Virus record (IMG/VR): IMGVR_UViG_3300027082_000006
Location: 1-24,864 of that record
Direction: 5' to 3' (one strand)
DNA from: a virus
DNA: 24,864 nucleotides
Part shown: in pieces, positions 21,758 to 24,864 of the stretch
How the letters are laid out: every line of letters begins with the position of its first letter
Position numbering within the stretch: the first letter of the stretch is position 1
Position numbers and translations under genes: made by a program
The notes under the pieces: model-generated
Told to the model about the DNA's origin: nothing
Seen by the model: the letters and a program-made list of their open reading frames with translations, nothing else
Database searches by the model: none

Positions 21758-24711
21758 TGGTTGTATTTGTCGAGACATCACCTTCTAAGAAAACAGTAAA
21801 TGTTGAGCCTTCTCCTGTAAACAAGAAGGTTGTTGTTTCTGATGTATCAAGCAATCAGGTTGTGGTACAGACAAGCAAAAACAACAATTCTGTTTTTATA
21901 TCCCGAAAAGAAGCTAAAAATGTATATGTTCAAAGAGAAGGTGGCGGAGGATTACAAGTTGATTCTCCAACTGTCAATGGTGGTTTACTGGCAGGAGATA
22001 CAGACGGTACATATTACTGGACACAACCATATACGCACCCTGTCTATAAATCCTTTGACACTAACCCTGACCATATAATATCTCAAATTAAAACAAACTA
22101 TAAAGGCCATGTTATAGATATAATCACGAAAGACCCTTCAACGTCAAGTGATGTATGGGATGCAGACGAAAACGGACTGTATTATTCCAATAACGTAGGA
22201 ATAGGAGGACATTCATCCGCTGATGCAAAACTCAAAGTACATGGAGATATAATTGCAACAGGTGGGATAATGGCTTATGCAGATGATGGCAGTTTTGGCT
22301 CTATTTGGGATAATATACCACTCGCAACAAAGGACAGTGTAGGCGGTGTGAAAGCTCCCCACGATGAAACGGACACAAGCACTAACATGTATATTGATTC
22401 TAACGGTATTTTACAAGTTAGCGGTGATCTTTCAGATTTAAGTCAACATAGCGTCACAGAATTAAACGATGTTAACAGTGCAGGCTCCGGTAATATAATC
22501 ACTTCCACAGAAAGGAACAATCTGCATGCACACGCAAACAGAACCGTTCTCGATAATATTAGTAGCTCCGGTTCCGGTGACATTATTACGTCAACCGAAA
22601 GGAGCAATCTGCATACACACTCAAACAAAACCGTCCTCGATAACATTAGCAATTCCGGTTCAGGGGATATAATCACTTCTACCGAAAGGACAAACCTAAA
22701 CAGTGCTTACGATCATATTTCTAAAACAACAAATCCTCACAACACTGGATTCAGTAATGCTTATGATTATAACATAACCGATGCCTTTTTTAAAGTTAAC
22801 GAGGGCAATGCCGAGCAAGATGCAGGAATGAAGGTGCATGTAGGCAGTAATGTTTATCAGTTATTCAAATGGGATGCTACAAACGGGAGGTGGTACTTGG
22901 ACGCTGACGTACACGTAGAAGGAAACATAACAGCGGCAAATGAAATATCTGCCTATTCCAGCGCATCAACGGGCGACATTTGGGATGATATGCCCGTTGC
23001 AACTGCTACGAGTTTAGGCGGTGTGAAAGTAGATGATTCAATTAGTGATGTGTATTTAGACAGTAACGATGTTCTACAAATTAGCATACCTTCCGATGCC
23101 GGGCAATGGGATTCAATTACAGGGGGAATTGAATATACAGGTGGAAATGTTGATATAACAAATGGAAATCTCTACGTATCAGGAAATACAACTATTGAAG
23201 GCGATTTAACTGTTAATGGTACGGAGTTCATTACTAACACAGAGACGGTAGAGATAGAGGACAATCTCGCAATAATCAACAGCGGAGAGACAGGAGACGG
23301 GGTTTCTGCCGGATTTGCCGGATGGGAAGCAGATAGAGGAACGCTTACTAATTATCGGTGGGGATTTGACGAAAGTTCAGACCTTTGGAAGATTGGTAAG
23401 GTTGGCGATTTACAGGCGGTAGTCACACGTCCTGACAGCGTTACTGATGACACAATGGCTCTTTGGGATGATGCTAATAATAGATTGAAATTTTTAGCAC
23501 GTAGCAATATTAATCTTAGTGATTTCAATATTGATATAGGACTTTCAAATCTTAGTGATTATAGTACAACAAATGCAATAAGAACAGCAGCTCATACAAT
23601 TGAAGCGAATTATCCTCAATTAAGATTTGAAAAACCCGATGCACCTACTGACCAAAAATATACACGATGGGTACAAGCTTCTAATTATTTAGATTTAAGA
23701 TTCTATAACGATGCTTTAGACACCTACGAACCTGTTTACAGAATGATTAGAGATGGTTTCACTCCTACTTATGTTGACTTTGAAACAGAATTAAGGGAAC
23801 AAGGGCAAAGGGTAGCCACAAGGAATTGGAGTACCCTGCAAAATGTGATGGAGCAGGGGAATAGTACGGATAATGTGAGCCAATTTATTAATTTCAATAA
23901 TTATCTCGATTTATCAGGAAAGGGCGCTGAAATTGGATTTGACACAAATGAAAATGCTGGTGTATTCCAAAGTTATGATAGAACTAATAATAATTTCATA
24001 AAAACATTCTTACGAGGTAACCCTATTGAATTAAGAGAAGGCAACGTCAACATCACAGATGGCAACCTCCAAGTTGATGGAACAGGAGATAGTTATTTTG
24101 CAGGAAACCTGTCAGTAGGGAAAACAACAGCGGCAACAGGAGCCTTAGACGTGGAGGGGAATGCTGTAATCAATGGTAATTTTACGGTTAATCAAAGTAT
24201 AGGATCTCAATTCGTATCTGATGAAGGAGATTATAGATTTTATTTCACTGACCAAAGTGGAAATAAAGTCCTTGATATAAAAGATTTAGATGGGAATTCA
24301 ACAAATATGACAATATCTAATTCAGGTGTATCTGTTAATGACGACATCACTGCAACTAACTTCATTCTAAGCTCTGACCGTAGATTGAAGAACAATATAA
24401 CTCCCATAACTGATGCACTGACAAAGGCATTATTCCTTAACCCTGTTCAATTCAACCACAATAAGGATAACAGGGCGGATATAGGTTTCATAGCTCAGAA
24501 CGTACAAAAGATGTTTCCAGAACTAGTGCATAAACGGGAAGACGGATATTTATCGCTTAGTTATCAACAATTTACAGCCGTTAATAATGCTGCTATACAT
24601 GAGTTATACAGCGAATTTCAGAGATTAAAAAAGGAAAACCAAAAACTAAGAAACGAAGTTGAAAAACTAAAATCTAAAATGAACAAGATATGCAAGCAAT
24701 TAGAGGATTAA
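21757..24711 (+). CDS. Tail fibre / receptor-binding protein with C-terminal S74 intramolecular chaperone
   Basis: The 984-residue protein is a trimeric-fibre type. The N-terminal part has repeated Val/Lys-rich strands (VVFVETSPSKKTVNVEP) and GGGGLQVDSPTVNGG. The shaft holds three 29-residue repeats (22480-22719) with HxH motifs, two copies of a WDxxPxAT-x3-GGVK module (22306-22356 and 22981-23031), and a DLTVNGTEF/ETVEIEDNLAIINSGE segment common in phage fibres. The C-terminus is a peptidase S74 domain: SSDRRLKNNI (24370-24399) has the Ser-Asp-x2-Leu-Lys spacing of the self-cleaving dyad. IGFIAQNVQKMFPELV follows, then a heptad coiled coil (FQRLKKENQKLRNEVEKL). The domain normally guides trimer folding and then cleaves itself off. 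The stop overlaps the next gene by 22 bases. Confidence 0.88.
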   Translation: MVVFVETSPSKKTVNVEPSPVNKKVVVSDVSSNQVVVQTSKNNNSVFISRKEAKNVYVQREGGGGLQVDSPTVNGGLLAGDTDGTYYWTQPYTHPVYKSFDTNPDHIISQIKTNYKGHVIDIITKDPSTSSDVWDADENGLYYSNNVGIGGHSSADAKLKVHGDIIATGGIMAYADDGSFGSIWDNIPLATKDSVGGVKAPHDETDTSTNMYIDSNGILQVSGDLSDLSQHSVTELNDVNSAGSGNIITSTERNNLHAHANRTVLDNISSSGSGDIITSTERSNLHTHSNKTVLDNISNSGSGDIITSTERTNLNSAYDHISKTTNPHNTGFSNAYDYNITDAFFKVNEGNAEQDAGMKVHVGSNVYQLFKWDATNGRWYLDADVHVEGNITAANEISAYSSASTGDIWDDMPVATATSLGGVKVDDSISDVYLDSNDVLQISIPSDAGQWDSITGGIEYTGGNVDITNGNLYVSGNTTIEGDLTVNGTEFITNTETVEIEDNLAIINSGETGDGVSAGFAGWEADRGTLTNYRWGFDESSDLWKIGKVGDLQAVVTRPDSVTDDTMALWDDANNRLKFLARSNINLSDFNIDIGLSNLSDYSTTNAIRTAAHTIEANYPQLRFEKPDAPTDQKYTRWVQASNYLDLRFYNDALDTYEPVYRMIRDGFTPTYVDFETELREQGQRVATRNWSTLQNVMEQGNSTDNVSQFINFNNYLDLSGKGAEIGFDTNENAGVFQSYDRTNNNFIKTFLRGNPIELREGNVNITDGNLQVDGTGDSYFAGNLSVGKTTAATGALDVEGNAVINGNFTVNQSIGSQFVSDEGDYRFYFTDQSGNKVLDIKDLDGNSTNMTISNSGVSVNDDITATNFILSSDRRLKNNITPITDALTKALFLNPVQFNHNKDNRADIGFIAQNVQKMFPELVHKREDGYLSLSYQQFTAVNNAAIHELYSEFQRLKKENQKLRNEVEKLKSKMNKICKQLED
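22480..22719 (+). repeat. Three 87-base repeats in the fibre gene (29-residue units with HxH)
   Basis: Units start at 22480, 22567 and 22654 (the last is partial). Each encodes [AS]GSG-x-IITSTER-x-NL. The first two continue as HxHxN-x-TVLDNIS, with LHAH and LHTH. The DNA differs mainly at third codon positions, so the duplication is old and selection has kept the protein sequence. Confidence 0.85.
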
Positions 24712-24864
24712 TAACAGCGGTTTTTGTAATTATAGCGGTTTCAGGTTATAGTCAAGTACCGGATAATTTAACTTTTGACCTGGATACAGTGGTAGATGTG
24801 GTTAATCCTTCATCTAATGACCTTATTCAATGTTTCAGTGATGCAAATGCTGATTTATTTGATG
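24690..24864 (+). CDS. Structural protein of unknown role with signal-peptide-like N-terminus, 3' partial
   Basis: An ATG at 24690 opens a frame that reads to the right edge (58 complete codons) and overlaps the end of the fibre gene by 22 bases. The N-terminus MQAIRGLITAVFVIIAVSGY has a basic start, a hydrophobic core and a likely cleavage before Gln22 (GYS|Q), typical of Bacteroidota exported proteins. The following VPDNLTFDLDTVVDVVNPSS and NDLIQCFSDANADLFD strongly resemble the N-termini of proteins found in Bacteroidota phage and prophage structural clusters. Those usually continue with a Phe-Asp-Pro-x-Tyr segment, which would lie outside the window. I cannot state a function. Confidence 0.7.
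   Translation, partial: MQAIRGLITAVFVIIAVSGYSQVPDNLTFDLDTVVDVVNPSSNDLIQCFSDANADLFD

Noticed and set aside
22443-22676. A 77-codon minus frame with internal repeats
   Set aside because: Its repetition simply mirrors the 87-base repeats of the fibre gene on the other strand.
21757-24864. A diversity-generating retroelement acting on the fibre
   Set aside because: No reverse transcriptase and no template/variable repeat pair with adenine-biased differences are visible; the repeats here differ mostly at third codon positions.

Overview
This window looks like the structural and packaging region of a tailed phage or prophage of a Bacteroidota host. The sequence is A/T-rich. Start codons lack Shine-Dalgarno purine runs and most are instead preceded by short A/T contexts such as ATT-ATG. 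One candidate promoter matches the Bacteroidetes TAnnTTTG -7 box. A P22-type portal, a terminase, a scaffold, a capsid protein and an S74 fibre are all present. I see no tRNA, rRNA, integrase, CRISPR array or insertion sequence. No stretch over 300 bases lacks a gene; the largest gaps are about 116-132 bases.

Nt 3-12536 (+) is one giant gene that is open at the left edge, with 4177 visible residues and no stop codon upstream. It is a 'polyvalent protein': an Ala/Gly-rich hydrophobic N-terminal segment, Glu/Gln/Lys-rich linkers, a polyvalent-associated helical domain, an inorganic-pyrophosphatase-like domain, an SF2 helicase, an N6-adenine DNA methyltransferase, a zincin-like metallopeptidase and a long C-terminal LPD38/PLxRFG-type region. 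The P22-like portal follows 17 bases later, and a strong bidirectional hairpin terminator (14669-14703) closes this transcription unit.

Nt 14761-17916 (-) is a compact packaging operon read from right to left: a probable small terminase made of two tandem repeats of one domain, the large terminase (8-base overlap), a 61-residue unknown gene and a 141-residue unknown gene. A 132-base A/T-rich divergent intergenic region (17917-18048) separates it from the next + operon.

Nt 18049 to the right edge (+) is the head and fibre operon: scaffold, major capsid protein with an unexpected signal-peptide-like N-terminus, an intercistronic hairpin, a small post-capsid protein, a probable head-tail connector, a small beta-rich protein, a 984-residue fibre ending in an S74 intramolecular chaperone, and the start of a further gene (24690 onward) that also begins with a signal-peptide-like sequence.

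Together the genes give the prohead (scaffold, capsid, portal), the DNA-packaging motor, the connector and a receptor-binding fibre. The giant protein most plausibly travels in the virion and enters the cell with the DNA. By analogy with P1 DarB, its helicase and methyltransferase could protect incoming DNA from host defence. That role is inference from domain content and gene position.
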